Positions 1 through 7,683 of a stretch of 32,153 nt of DNA are shown here, in pieces (positions within the stretch are counted from its first letter, which is position 1; each line of letters starts with the position of its first letter). Below the pieces are notes generated by a model. It was given only the letters and a program-made list of their open reading frames with translations, had not been told where the DNA came from and searched no databases. Source of the DNA: Bradymonadales bacterium (GTDB lineage: Bacteria > Bdellovibrionota > UBA2394); assembly GCA_007693605.1 (NCBI GenBank), contig REDG01000037.1:1-32153 (forward strand). Direction: 5' to 3'. Both the position numbers and the translations under genes were made by a program.

Positions 1-55
1 ACAGAAAGTTCCGAAAGACCTAGAGCTCAGTCTGGCCAGAGCGCCACGCGCTCAC

Positions 56-179
56 GGGAGTGTCGCTAAAGGCCCATCTGCTTCGGCGGCTGCGTCTCTG
101 CGCTTCTCGAGTGGAATTCGAGCCACACTGCGATGCTCGCTCCTTGCCTTCTCGCATCTGGACCCTTATCGACACTCCC
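56..179. repeat. Dispersed ~124-bp element with inverted ends, copy 1
   Basis: This segment is closely matched by 17929-18053. It begins GGGAGTGTCGCTAAAGG and ends CCCTTATCGACACTCCC, so the ends form imperfect inverted repeats of about 20 bp. A smaller inner hairpin lies around the CTCGAG/ATTCGAG pair near 107-122. There is no coding capacity and no clear target-site duplication. It lies beyond the 3' end of the YD-repeat gene. A MITE-like or REP-type intergenic element fits best, although no transposase partner is visible in the window. Confidence 0.75.
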
Positions 180-237
180 ATAATCTAGCGCTCCTTCGGA
201 GCGACAGAACTGCTCTGAAGGCAGTGAAAAAACTGAA

Positions 238-1962
238 TCAAATCCCGATTTCAAGACCTGCGGGACGCAGGTAGTTGTTTCGATAGTACTCGATCGCGGC
301 TCGTACCTCTGAGAGAATGATGGGCTGGTATTGGTGGGCCTCTTGCCCCTCAAATCGCTTGACCGCCTTGCCGTGCGGCTCGACAGTCACCTGCCCAAAC
401 TCGCCGTTCGGAAGATAAGCCACCCGAAGGGTCCCCACATCTCTTAAGCTAATGGAACTAGGTTTTCCTTTCCAGTACTCGAAGGCTAGAGCCTGGTTTC
501 TGGTGTTGTCGATCATGAAGGATGGGCGACCCTTGTCATTGTTTCTAAGCTCAATCTCTCTTGTGACTTTGTCTCCCTCTTTCTCAACGACCCGAGTTAA
601 GTTGCAGCGGGGATCAAATCGAAACTCAATCTCAATCGTTGGACGACCTTCTCTCTTTCGATCCATCCCAGTGGGAAACTGACATCGGTCTCCGTAACGA
701 AACACCAGGGTCTCTCCCGATGGAAGCGCCTCTCTTTTGGTGACACGCCCAGTGGCATCATACTCAAAGGCAAAGCCGCGACCCTGCTGATCGGTCTCAC
801 TCGCAACAAAACCCGTGGTGGGAGAGAGCCTTCGAGTCGTTCGAGAAACCTGCTCATTCTGAGCATTGTAGCGGCTGACTTGCTCAAAGTCTTCGAGCTT
901 AAACTCATGCGTCTCTCGCCGGTCACGGGTCTCTCCGTTAAAGTAAACTACCTCGGTGATTGAATGATTTCGATCCTCTCCCACAAAAGTTCGTGTAAAG
1001 CGAATCACTCGATTGCCAGGCCCGGTCTTTCTCTCAACTTCTTGAGCCTGGTTGTAGGCCAGTTCGAAATTGTGTTTAGCCTCGCTGGAATCTGTGAGCC
1101 TCGTCATATTGCTTTGGGCGTTGTAGCGAAAGCCTCGAGTTCGCCCATCAGGGCCGTTGACCGCAATCAAATGTCTCGCTTCGTCATATTCAAAGCTGAC
1201 TTGTCGCTCGAGACTGTCGGTGAGACTTCGAATCAGGCCGGCTCTTGGCCCCTCAGGATAGTAATCCAAGCGAACCCAACCCCCACAGCTGTCATTAATT
1301 CGCACAAGCTGGTTGCCTTGATAGATAAAGTCTAAGCGATTTCGGTTTCGATCTTCGCTTCGAACCAATCTTCCTTGTCGATCGAAAAACTGCCGAGATC
1401 CATCCTGAAAATCTCTCTCAAAGCTTTCGTCCTCTTTTTTCACCAAGCTCGAACGGCCTCGCGCCAAGCTGTAGTAAGTTCCTGGGCCCAGAGGCCTGGC
1501 GGTGGTGATCAAGCGCTGTGCCTCTGCCTCTCGCATGGCTCGATCCGAAAGCAATCGAGTTCTCATCTCTTCGTAGACTCGGTTCTCTCGAAGTGAACCT
1601 CTTTGGGCGTCCTGCTTTCTGACCTCGACCAGAATCGTCTCAACTAGAGCGCGGTTGGCCTCTTCAAGATTCCTTTCTCGATTGTAGCGGTTTCGAAATC
1701 CGTCTCCCTCAATGATCTCAAAGAAACTGATGCCAGGTTCGACCTTCACATTGTAGTTAAAGGTCCATTTTCTTCCGAAAACACTTTCTGAGCCTGCGTA
1801 AGAATTATAGGCCCCGCGAATTTCAATCTGAGCATCACAAGGCAAACTCAAAAACTCAGCGGGCAAATAGAAGTTCAAAGTGCGCAGGTTGGGCAAGGGA
1901 GCATCCGCCCTCGAAAGTGAGGGCAAGACCAAGGCCACAAGAAGCACAAAAACCCAGGGCAT
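238..1962 (-). CDS. Secreted YD-repeat (RHS-like) protein, no toxin tip
   Basis: The 574-residue protein has an N-terminal signal peptide (hydrophobic residues about 4-16, probable cleavage near SRADA). Residues about 190-470 contain repeated FxYD/YDxxGR-type motifs, for example FEYDEARHL, FEYDATGRV and FRYNAQSN, which are typical of RHS/YD-repeat proteins. An early segment, GRKWTFNYN, resembles the start of RHS shells. It is far shorter than classical RHS toxins (over 1200 aa), and I see neither the conserved RHS core motif nor a variable toxin domain after it. It probably folds as a small beta-rich exported or surface protein. The gene follows the UbiB-like gene by 42 nt and probably shares its transcript. 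The YD-repeat family call is firm; the function is unknown. Confidence 0.75.
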   Translation of the reverse strand: MPWVFVLLVALVLPSLSRADAPLPNLRTLNFYLPAEFLSLPCDAQIEIRGAYNSYAGSESVFGRKWTFNYNVKVEPGISFFEIIEGDGFRNRYNRERNLEEANRALVETILVEVRKQDAQRGSLRENRVYEEMRTRLLSDRAMREAEAQRLITTARPLGPGTYYSLARGRSSLVKKEDESFERDFQDGSRQFFDRQGRLVRSEDRNRNRLDFIYQGNQLVRINDSCGGWVRLDYYPEGPRAGLIRSLTDSLERQVSFEYDEARHLIAVNGPDGRTRGFRYNAQSNMTRLTDSSEAKHNFELAYNQAQEVERKTGPGNRVIRFTRTFVGEDRNHSITEVVYFNGETRDRRETHEFKLEDFEQVSRYNAQNEQVSRTTRRLSPTTGFVASETDQQGRGFAFEYDATGRVTKREALPSGETLVFRYGDRCQFPTGMDRKREGRPTIEIEFRFDPRCNLTRVVEKEGDKVTREIELRNNDKGRPSFMIDNTRNQALAFEYWKGKPSSISLRDVGTLRVAYLPNGEFGQVTVEPHGKAVKRFEGQEAHQYQPIILSEVRAAIEYYRNNYLRPAGLEIGI

Positions 1963-2004
1963 AGGCCCATTTTAAGGCAATTTCGAGCATTTTACAGCCT
2001 CCCC

Positions 2005-3651
2005 CTAAGAAGCTTTTCGGAGCTTGAAGGCCGTGAATATTCCGACCACTCCCGTAAGGGGCCATAAGACCCAATTGAGGGGGTGCTGGGGCTGAAGAGC
2101 CAAAAGCAGCGCCGACGAAATCAGAAGGCCCGAAAGAATGACGCTTAAGGCTAGTGCACGGTTTCTTTTCTCTGAAGCCAGCAAGGCTTCTTCGATGCCT
2201 TTGAGTTGAGGAAACAAACTGTTTTCTTCGAGTTTCGTGAGAAGGTGTTTGAGTTGAAGGGGAAGATCTGAGCTTAGAGATCGCAGCCCATCAATCATTC
2301 TCAAAAAGTCTTTTGAGAGACTATCCAGCGAGAATCTCTTTCGAATCATGAGTCGAGAAAAGCTTCGGCCAAACTGACTAAAGGTAAAGTCGGGGTCGAG
2401 CCTTCTGCAACAATGCTCTAGGGTCACAATCGAGCGGTAGAACAGAATCAAGTCTTTCGGCAGTCGAATCTGATATTTGTGCGCAAGTTGAACACTATCC
2501 ATCATGAGCTGCCCGACATCCACCTCTTTGAGGGGGCGGCCTAAATTGGGTTGAAGCAGTCTTTCCACATCGCGCTTGAAGGCCCTTAAATTGAACTGAC
2601 CACCAAAATCTGCAATCTCAGAGTAAATGCGAACCAGTGACTGGTAGTCTTGAGTGACCAAAGACAAAAACAGGCGCCCGAGTTTTTCACGAAGCTCAGG
2701 GCTTAGTCGGCCCACCATGCCGAAATCAACGATGCCGACTCGGCCTTTGCCCTCTAGCGAGATCAAGAGATTGCCAGAGTGGGCGTCGCAGTGAAACAGG
2801 CCATTAAAAAAGATTCCTTCCAAGAAAAATCGAGCCACCGACTCAGACAAATAGGAGCGATCCACCGTCTCCGGAAAGACTTCAAGCCGAGACAAAGGGC
2901 TGCCCTTTAGCTCAGACATCGTTAAAACTCGCTTTGAGCTCAGGGGCCAGACGACCTTTGGGATTTCGACCCCCTCGATTTCTTTTGCGTGCTCCGAGAA
3001 GGCCTCGATGTTTTTGGCCTCTAAACTAAAGTCCAGCTCTTCGTAAATGCTTCGCTGAAACTCCTCAACCATGCCCGTGAGATTATATAGACGAAAGGCC
3101 TTTCGAAATCGCTCTAAAGCGCCGGCCACAAAGTAAAGGATTTGAATATCACTCTGAATGTCGCTCTCAATTCCGGGCCTTTGAACCTTCACGACCACTT
3201 CCTTAATTTCGCCTTCGGCAAGGCGTGCCCGATGAACCTGAGAGATGCTGGCAGCCGCAAGGGCTTCCTTTTCAAAACTTTCAAACACATCAGAGAGCGG
3301 GCGCCCCATTTCTGCTTCAAGAAGACTTCGAACTTCAGAAAATCCTATCGCAGGAATTTGGTCCGTAAGTTTTGAGAACTCCTTTATATAGTCGGCGGGC
3401 AAGAGGTCGGGTCTGGTGCTTAGAATCTGACCCAGTTTTATAAAAGTTGGCCCCAGTTCTTCAAAGGCTTGTCGAAGGTGAGTGGGCACCGCCTCTTCTG
3501 ATGGGGGGTGAGCTGACTTCAAGCCTTTCGGGAGGGGAAGATCGGTTTCCTCTAACCAAGCCGAAAGCCCATGCTTTGCAAGAGTTCTCATGATCTCCTG
3601 AAATCGAGACCAGTTTGAGATTTGCTTTCGTAGAGGAATGGCCCAGGTCAT
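2005..3651 (-). CDS. ubiB: UbiB/ABC1 (AarF) kinase-like membrane protein
   Basis: The 548-residue atypical kinase-like protein belongs to the UbiB/ADCK family, which supports ubiquinone or other isoprenoid-lipid metabolism at the inner membrane. The family motifs are intact: KLGQ (72-75), the Ala-rich loop AAASISQVH (132-140), the VVKVQRPG lysine (K155), EELD (204-207), the catalytic-loop variant HCDAHSGN (287-294) and DFG (309-311). The usual form of the loop is HxDPHPGN. Two hydrophobic segments at about 500-543 match the C-terminal membrane anchors of the family. The start overlaps the RNase R stop by 4 bp, so translation is probably coupled. The symbol is given by family; whether the role is strictly ubiquinone synthesis cannot be decided here. 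Confidence 0.85.
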   Translation of the reverse strand: MTWAIPLRKQISNWSRFQEIMRTLAKHGLSAWLEETDLPLPKGLKSAHPPSEEAVPTHLRQAFEELGPTFIKLGQILSTRPDLLPADYIKEFSKLTDQIPAIGFSEVRSLLEAEMGRPLSDVFESFEKEALAAASISQVHRARLAEGEIKEVVVKVQRPGIESDIQSDIQILYFVAGALERFRKAFRLYNLTGMVEEFQRSIYEELDFSLEAKNIEAFSEHAKEIEGVEIPKVVWPLSSKRVLTMSELKGSPLSRLEVFPETVDRSYLSESVARFFLEGIFFNGLFHCDAHSGNLLISLEGKGRVGIVDFGMVGRLSPELREKLGRLFLSLVTQDYQSLVRIYSEIADFGGQFNLRAFKRDVERLLQPNLGRPLKEVDVGQLMMDSVQLAHKYQIRLPKDLILFYRSIVTLEHCCRRLDPDFTFSQFGRSFSRLMIRKRFSLDSLSKDFLRMIDGLRSLSSDLPLQLKHLLTKLEENSLFPQLKGIEEALLASEKRNRALALSVILSGLLISSALLLALQPQHPLNWVLWPLTGVVGIFTAFKLRKAS

Positions 3652-5546
3652 CGGCGACGCCTTTTGCTTCGGTGGCTTCGTCGGTCTCGTCTCGCCGATT
3701 TCTGGCGTTCAGGCTGCTTCTGCCGAGCTCCGCCCAAATGCCCAAGATATCGAAAATCGATCTGCTGCTTCATTCGGTTGACATCATACAGTTGAACCTC
3801 GATTTCGTCGCCTATCTCAAAGCGCAATCCGGCGTTTTTGCCCTCCAGCCACATCTCATAAGTGTCGAGCTGCCAGCGATCTCTGGGTAAGCTCCTCATG
3901 GGCACCAAGCCCTCTACCCCAATATCGGGCAATTCGACGAAAAAGCCGAAATCCTTGATCGAGACAATGCAGGCCTTAAACTCTTCTCCAATTCGCTCTT
4001 CCATATATCGGGCGGCCTTAAGGGCAAGCATTCGCCTTTCGGCTGACACGGCGCGCTGTTCCTTTTCAGAGCAATCGAGCGCCAGATCCTCCAGTTTTCT
4101 TTCTACACCGGCTAATTTCTGGGGTTTCCTTAAAAACAGGCTGTCTCGAAGCATCCGATGCACGATCAGGTCGGGGTACCGACGAATCGGGCTTGTAAAA
4201 TGAAGATAGGCCTTTGAGGCTAGACCAAAATGCTCCACCAAATGGGCCGAATAATGGGCCTGCTTCATCGATCGAAGAAGCAGGTACTGAAGCACCCGTT
4301 GGCGGGGGTGGTTTTCAAAAGCCTTCAAGCATTTCCTAAGAAAAGCTTGCGGATCTTTCAGTTCCCGTTTTTCGAAGTCAAAACCAAAGTGTTTGATGAC
4401 TTGAAAGAAGTGTTCCAGTTTTAAGGGGTCTGGTGCCTCGTGGACCCGAAAGAGAGTGGAAAGTTGAGCTTTCTTAAAAGCCTCGGCGACGGCCTCATTG
4501 GCCGTGATCATAAAGTGCTCAATCAGACGATGAGCATCGTTTCTCTCGATGCTCTTAATCTCTAAAACCTTGCCGTCAGCATCTGTTTTAACCTTTCGTT
4601 CTGAAAGGTCCAGGTCGAGCGCGCCCACTCGCTGTCTTTTTTTGCGCAAGCGCAGAGCCAGTTCTTGAGCGAGTTTTAGCATTGATTGAATCTCAGGCTC
4701 TATTTTTCGAGCGCTTTCATCCTGATCGAGAACCGCCTGCACTTGAGTGTAGGTGAGGCGGGCCTGACTCTTAATGCTCGACGAGTAAACTTCAGTCTCA
4801 AGAATTTCTCCTTGGGGGCCAAGTAGCAGTTCGGCCGTGAGACAAAACTTCTTCTCATTAGGTCGAAGACTGCACAAGTCGTTTGAGATTTTCTCCGGCA
4901 ACATCGGAATCACTTGGTCAGGAAAGTAAATGGATGTGCCGCGCAAGAGCGCCTCTTGATCAAGGGGATCTTTTTCGCGCACGAAGTAGCTGACATCCGC
5001 AATGCTCACCAACAGTCGAAAGTTAGTGTCTTCTTTCTTCACGAAAATGGCATCGTCAAAGTCTTTAGCATCTTCGCCGTCGATGGTTACAAAACTCAAG
5101 TTTTGTAAATCCTTGCGACCCTTAGAATCTTCAAGCTGAAGCCTCTTAGCGGCCGAAATTACTGATTCAGGAAACTCAGTGGGAAAGCCGTGACATTCTG
5201 CGACAAAGTCGAGTTCAAATTCCTTTGAGTCGGGTGACTCAAACTCTTCGATGATTCGAGCATCCCACCTCTTTCCTTTTTTTCGAAGCACTTCAATTCG
5301 CACAATTTTGTGCAAGTCTGAGCTTTGCTTTGCATAATTCTTCTGATCGATCAGAATGTTCTCAGTGACTTCCTTATTGAAAGGAATGAACTGGTAGTGA
5401 GAACGTCGTCGGGGATGGCGAGCAATCCAACCCAACAGAGTCACCAGATTTTTCTGGGTTTTTTTGCTCGACCTCGATGGAGTTTTTAATGTTGTATTGT
5501 TACTGGAGGTATTTAAATTTATGAAAACAGTTGTTCGCTTCTTCAT
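3648..5546 (-). CDS. rnr: Ribonuclease R (RNB-family 3'-5' exoribonuclease)
   Basis: This hydrolytic exoribonuclease degrades structured RNA, rRNA and mRNA fragments. Of 632 residues, about 35-145 are a reduced cold-shock-like region. The RNB catalytic domain (about 150-470) carries the metal-binding cluster DAKDFDDA (159-166), YFPDQVIPMLPEKIS (207-221) and TSPIRRYPDLIVHR (451-464). An S1 domain follows (about 520-600), then a very basic tail rich in RR/KR (about 608-632). It is shorter than E. coli RNase R (813 aa), mainly at the N-terminus. The ATG at 5546 lies 26 bp inside the divergent porin gene and has no good ribosome site. No other in-frame ATG exists before the catalytic domain, so the true start may be the GTG at residue 35. 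It heads the operon with the UbiB-like gene. Confidence 0.9.
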   Translation of the reverse strand: MKKRTTVFINLNTSSNNTTLKTPSRSSKKTQKNLVTLLGWIARHPRRRSHYQFIPFNKEVTENILIDQKNYAKQSSDLHKIVRIEVLRKKGKRWDARIIEEFESPDSKEFELDFVAECHGFPTEFPESVISAAKRLQLEDSKGRKDLQNLSFVTIDGEDAKDFDDAIFVKKEDTNFRLLVSIADVSYFVREKDPLDQEALLRGTSIYFPDQVIPMLPEKISNDLCSLRPNEKKFCLTAELLLGPQGEILETEVYSSSIKSQARLTYTQVQAVLDQDESARKIEPEIQSMLKLAQELALRLRKKRQRVGALDLDLSERKVKTDADGKVLEIKSIERNDAHRLIEHFMITANEAVAEAFKKAQLSTLFRVHEAPDPLKLEHFFQVIKHFGFDFEKRELKDPQAFLRKCLKAFENHPRQRVLQYLLLRSMKQAHYSAHLVEHFGLASKAYLHFTSPIRRYPDLIVHRMLRDSLFLRKPQKLAGVERKLEDLALDCSEKEQRAVSAERRMLALKAARYMEERIGEEFKACIVSIKDFGFFVELPDIGVEGLVPMRSLPRDRWQLDTYEMWLEGKNAGLRFEIGDEIEVQLYDVNRMKQQIDFRYLGHLGGARQKQPERQKSARRDRRSHRSKRRRR

Positions 5547-6744
5547 ATCAACTACTGCTGGTGTAGCAGCTTTCGCAAGCTTCGCACTAGCAAATATGCA
5601 TCATCACGGTGAGTCCGCACATCACTTCTCAGGTGAAGTTCGTACTCGTCTTAATTTTACAAATAACGAGGCCTTGGTCAGTGAGGACCTACGGCATCAA
5701 TTCGAAAACCGAGCAAGGGTCAACCTTGACTTTATGCCCATGGATAGCTTGAAGCTCCGTATTGCTCCTCAGGCGACTCATATTTGGGGAACTCAGGACG
5801 GAGCAGGGGCAGATGTGGCGGCTCCAAATGCCTATCTCAAAGAGGCTTGGATGTCCTGGATGCCTTCACATATGCTGACAGCCTTCATTGGCCGACAAGA
5901 AATCAGCTACGGTGCAGGCCGGGTCATTGGTCGAAAAGACTGGAGCCAAGATGGACAGCATTTTGACTCAGCTCGTTTCCGAATCAATTACGATATGGGC
6001 TATACCGACATCTTCTGGGCCAAGCTCTTCGAGGGACAGAATGCAGCAGTGAGAACAAAAGATGCAGATCTTTTTGCTCTTTACACATCTCTTAATCTTG
6101 AAGATCAGATTGAGTTCGTCCGAACTTTAGATTTTCATGCGGCTTACTGGTATCAAAACGGTGACGGGGCTGCTGAAAATAAGAAGTTCTTCGGAGGTGC
6201 GAGAGCTGCAGGCGATATCGCGATGCTTTTCTACGACCTCGAGCTAATGGCTCAGTTTGGAAAGCTTGGTGGGGAGTCTGATACTGGCTTCGCTGGAGAG
6301 CTGCTTGTCGGAATGAACTTCATGGATCGTCATATGGCGGCCTTGAACTTCGCTTACGCCAATCAGCACTATGTTAACCTCTTGGGTGACTATCATCAGT
6401 TTCTTGGTGATTCTGACATCCTTGGTCGACAGAATGTTATGGCGATTGGCTTGAACACCAGCTTCGGCCTAACTGACGAGTTCAACTTTGATCTCGACGG
6501 CTACTATTTCCTGAAAGCTAAGAAAGAGGCAGATGTTTTTAATGCAGTTACCGGAGCTGCTGGCGGTACTGTTGCTCAGTCGGCTTTGGGAATGGAGGCA
6601 AATGCTCGTTTGGGATATCAGCCAAACGATATGCTTCGATTTGAGTTTGGCTACGCCCTCTTTGCGCCTGGCAAGGCTTTCAAAGATGCTGGTGATGACA
6701 AAACTGCACATCGTGGCTATCTTCAAGGAACCATGCAGTTCTAA
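5521..6744 (+). CDS. Outer-membrane beta-barrel, alginate-export/porin-like
   Basis: The 407-residue protein has a clear signal peptide (residues 1-23, cleavage after FALA) followed by a His-rich mature start (MHHHGESAHH). The rest alternates aromatic and polar residues as in beta-strands. The segment with AWMSWMPSHMLTAFIGRQEI, YGAGRVIGRKDWSQDGQ and FDSARFRI resembles the alginate-export (PF13372-type) porin family. It ends in QGTMQF, the C-terminal aromatic signal of outer-membrane barrels. The ATG at 5521 follows CTGGAGG at 5502-5508; an in-frame TTG at 5464 would add residues ahead of the signal peptide and is rejected. Its promoter must lie inside the divergent rnr 5' end. The substrate is unknown; the N-terminal histidines could bind metal, which is inference. 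Confidence 0.8.
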   Translation: MKTVVRFFISTTAGVAAFASFALANMHHHGESAHHFSGEVRTRLNFTNNEALVSEDLRHQFENRARVNLDFMPMDSLKLRIAPQATHIWGTQDGAGADVAAPNAYLKEAWMSWMPSHMLTAFIGRQEISYGAGRVIGRKDWSQDGQHFDSARFRINYDMGYTDIFWAKLFEGQNAAVRTKDADLFALYTSLNLEDQIEFVRTLDFHAAYWYQNGDGAAENKKFFGGARAAGDIAMLFYDLELMAQFGKLGGESDTGFAGELLVGMNFMDRHMAALNFAYANQHYVNLLGDYHQFLGDSDILGRQNVMAIGLNTSFGLTDEFNFDLDGYYFLKAKKEADVFNAVTGAAGGTVAQSALGMEANARLGYQPNDMLRFEFGYALFAPGKAFKDAGDDKTAHRGYLQGTMQF

Positions 6745-6800
6745 GCGATTTAGAGTTTGAGTTTCCGGTCATTCGAAGGAATGTTGGAAGCGAAAGCTGA

Positions 6801-6840
6801 AAAAGGCCCCCCAGAGATAAACTGGGGGGCCTTTTTCTTT
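6801..6840 (+). terminator. Rho-independent terminator of the porin gene
   Basis: A perfect GC-rich stem, AAAGGCCCCCCAG / CTGGGGGGCCTTT, with an 8-nt loop (AGATAAA region) is followed by a T-rich run (CTTTTTCTTT). It sits about 57 nt after the porin stop codon. Confidence 0.95.
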
Positions 6841-6871
6841 GGGGGTGACTGCATTGGCAGGGCTTCAGGCC

Positions 6872-6900
6872 TTGATTTTCCGCTGTCTGAGGATTATTTC
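6872..6900 (+). promoter_or_regulatory. Possible promoter upstream of the tRNA-Leu array
   Basis: TTGATT (6872-6877) and TATTTC (6895-6900) are separated by 17 bp. They lie just before the first 139-bp repeat and after the porin terminator. The -10 match is weak. If functional, it would transcribe the three repeats and tRNA-Leu as one precursor. Confidence 0.3.
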
Positions 6901-6920
6901 TGTTTCAGGCTTCGTTCTGG

Positions 6921-7335
6921 TGAGCGCGGATGGGGGAATTAGGCCGAGCCCCTTAGAGGGCGAGCCAAAGAGACCAGTGGCGTCTAGCAATTCCGCTGGA
7001 GAGGAGTTGCGGGATGGAGTTAGAGTTTACCGAGATTCTTGTTTAGAGGGTTTCGGTTGTGAGCGCGGATGGGGGAATTAGGCCGAGCCCCTTAGAGGGC
7101 GAGCCAAAGAGACCAGTGGCGTCTAGCAATTCCGCTGGAGAGGAGTTGCGGGATGGAGTTAGAGTTTACCGAGATTCTTGTTTAGAGGGTTTCGGTTGTG
7201 AGCGCGGATGGGGGAATTAGGCCGAGCCCCTTAGAGGGCGAGCCAAAGAGACCAGTGGCGTCTAGCAATTCCGCTGGAGAGGAGTTGCGGGACGGAGTTA
7301 GAGTTTACCGAGATTCTTGTTTAGAGTTTCGATTG
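6921..7335 (+). repeat. Tandem array: three ~139-bp units, each starting with a tRNA-Leu 5' fragment
   Basis: Units begin at 6921, 7060 and 7199 (periods 139, 139 and then 137 to the tRNA). Units 1 and 2 look identical by eye; unit 3 has a T-to-C change and a small deletion near its end. Each unit starts GAGCGCGGATGGGGGAATT, matching the first ~18 nt of the adjacent tRNA-Leu (GCGCGGATGGCGGAATTG) in 16 of 18 positions. The sequence just upstream of the tRNA is the tail of unit 3, so the tRNA gene stands where unit 4 would start. Each unit can pair GGAATT with AATTCC about 50 nt downstream, enclosing GC-rich small hairpins. Open frames through the array are by-products of the repeat. Confidence 0.95.
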
Positions 7336-7338
7336 CGA

Positions 7339-7420
7339 GCGCGGATGGCGGAATTGGTAGACGCACCAGCTTGAGGGGCTGGCGGGTAACACCATGAGAG
7401 TTCGAGTCTCTCTCCGCGCA
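7339..7420 (+). tRNA. tRNA-Leu (GAG)
   Basis: The acceptor stem GCGCGGA / TCCGCGC pairs perfectly. The D arm contains AATTGGTAGACGC, the anticodon stem CCAGC/GCTGG holds loop TTGAGGG (anticodon GAG), a short class-II variable arm has GGT/ACC, and the T arm is GAGAG-TTCGAGT-CTCTC. The discriminator is A and CCA is not encoded. It reads CUC/CUU leucine codons. It follows directly on the tandem array. Confidence 0.96.
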
Positions 7421-7435
7421 GAGCTTCTGCTTTTT
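7418..7435 (+). terminator. Short terminator-like hairpin after tRNA-Leu
   Basis: GCAGA-GCT-TCTGC is followed by TTTTT. The stem has only 5 bp and borrows the last three tRNA bases, so it may be a weak terminator or a processing structure. If it is weak, transcription would run on into the repeat-rich flank. Confidence 0.4.
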
Positions 7436-7595
7436 CCCTCATGCATCGTCAGACTTCGTTCACTCCTCAGTCGAGTATGAGGAATACACTCCTTCGTCGC
7501 TTACTCGTCTTCCTCGCCTGAGGAAAAAATCATCGCTCTGCTTCTGATTGAACTTCTTTTTCCCTTTACTGTGTACTTGCTGGGAGTGGCGATAG
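7436..7595. other. Non-coding tRNA-Leu 3' flank with inverted repeats
   Basis: No convincing ORF is present. The segment holds TCCTCA/TGAGGA (about 7466-7485) and an outer pair between CCCTCA near 7436 and CCTGAGG plus an A-run near 7517-7527. Together these would form a multi-branched hairpin. It could be a structured RNA tail or an intergenic repeat; I cannot name it. Confidence 0.4.
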
Positions 7596-7680
7596 GGGGC
7601 TCTACACCATTAAAGCCACTTGGGGTCGGGAGACGAAAGTGCCAGACTAGATGCGGCGGCTCTACACCATTAAGTGGGGC
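7596..7680 (+). repeat. Two copies of the tRNA-downstream GGCTCTACACCATTAA motif
   Basis: GGCTCTACACCATTAA occurs at about 7598-7613 and again at about 7658-7673, the second continuing as GTGGGG. The 18-mer CTACACCATTAAGTGGGG (7662-7679) has a partner at 31495-31512 on the opposite strand, downstream of tRNA-Ser. Within this window the motif is found only in the two tRNA 3' flanks. Confidence 0.8.
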
Positions 7681-7683
7681 AGC

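Noticed and set aside
6839..7081. Open frames running through the tandem array (80 aa, and a 61-aa frame at 6757-6942)
   Set aside because: They are by-products of the 139-bp repeat and the terminator sequence, with no ribosome site or protein-like composition.
6921..7335. CRISPR array
   Set aside because: The repeats are 139 bp and contiguous, without unique spacers, and no cas genes are present.
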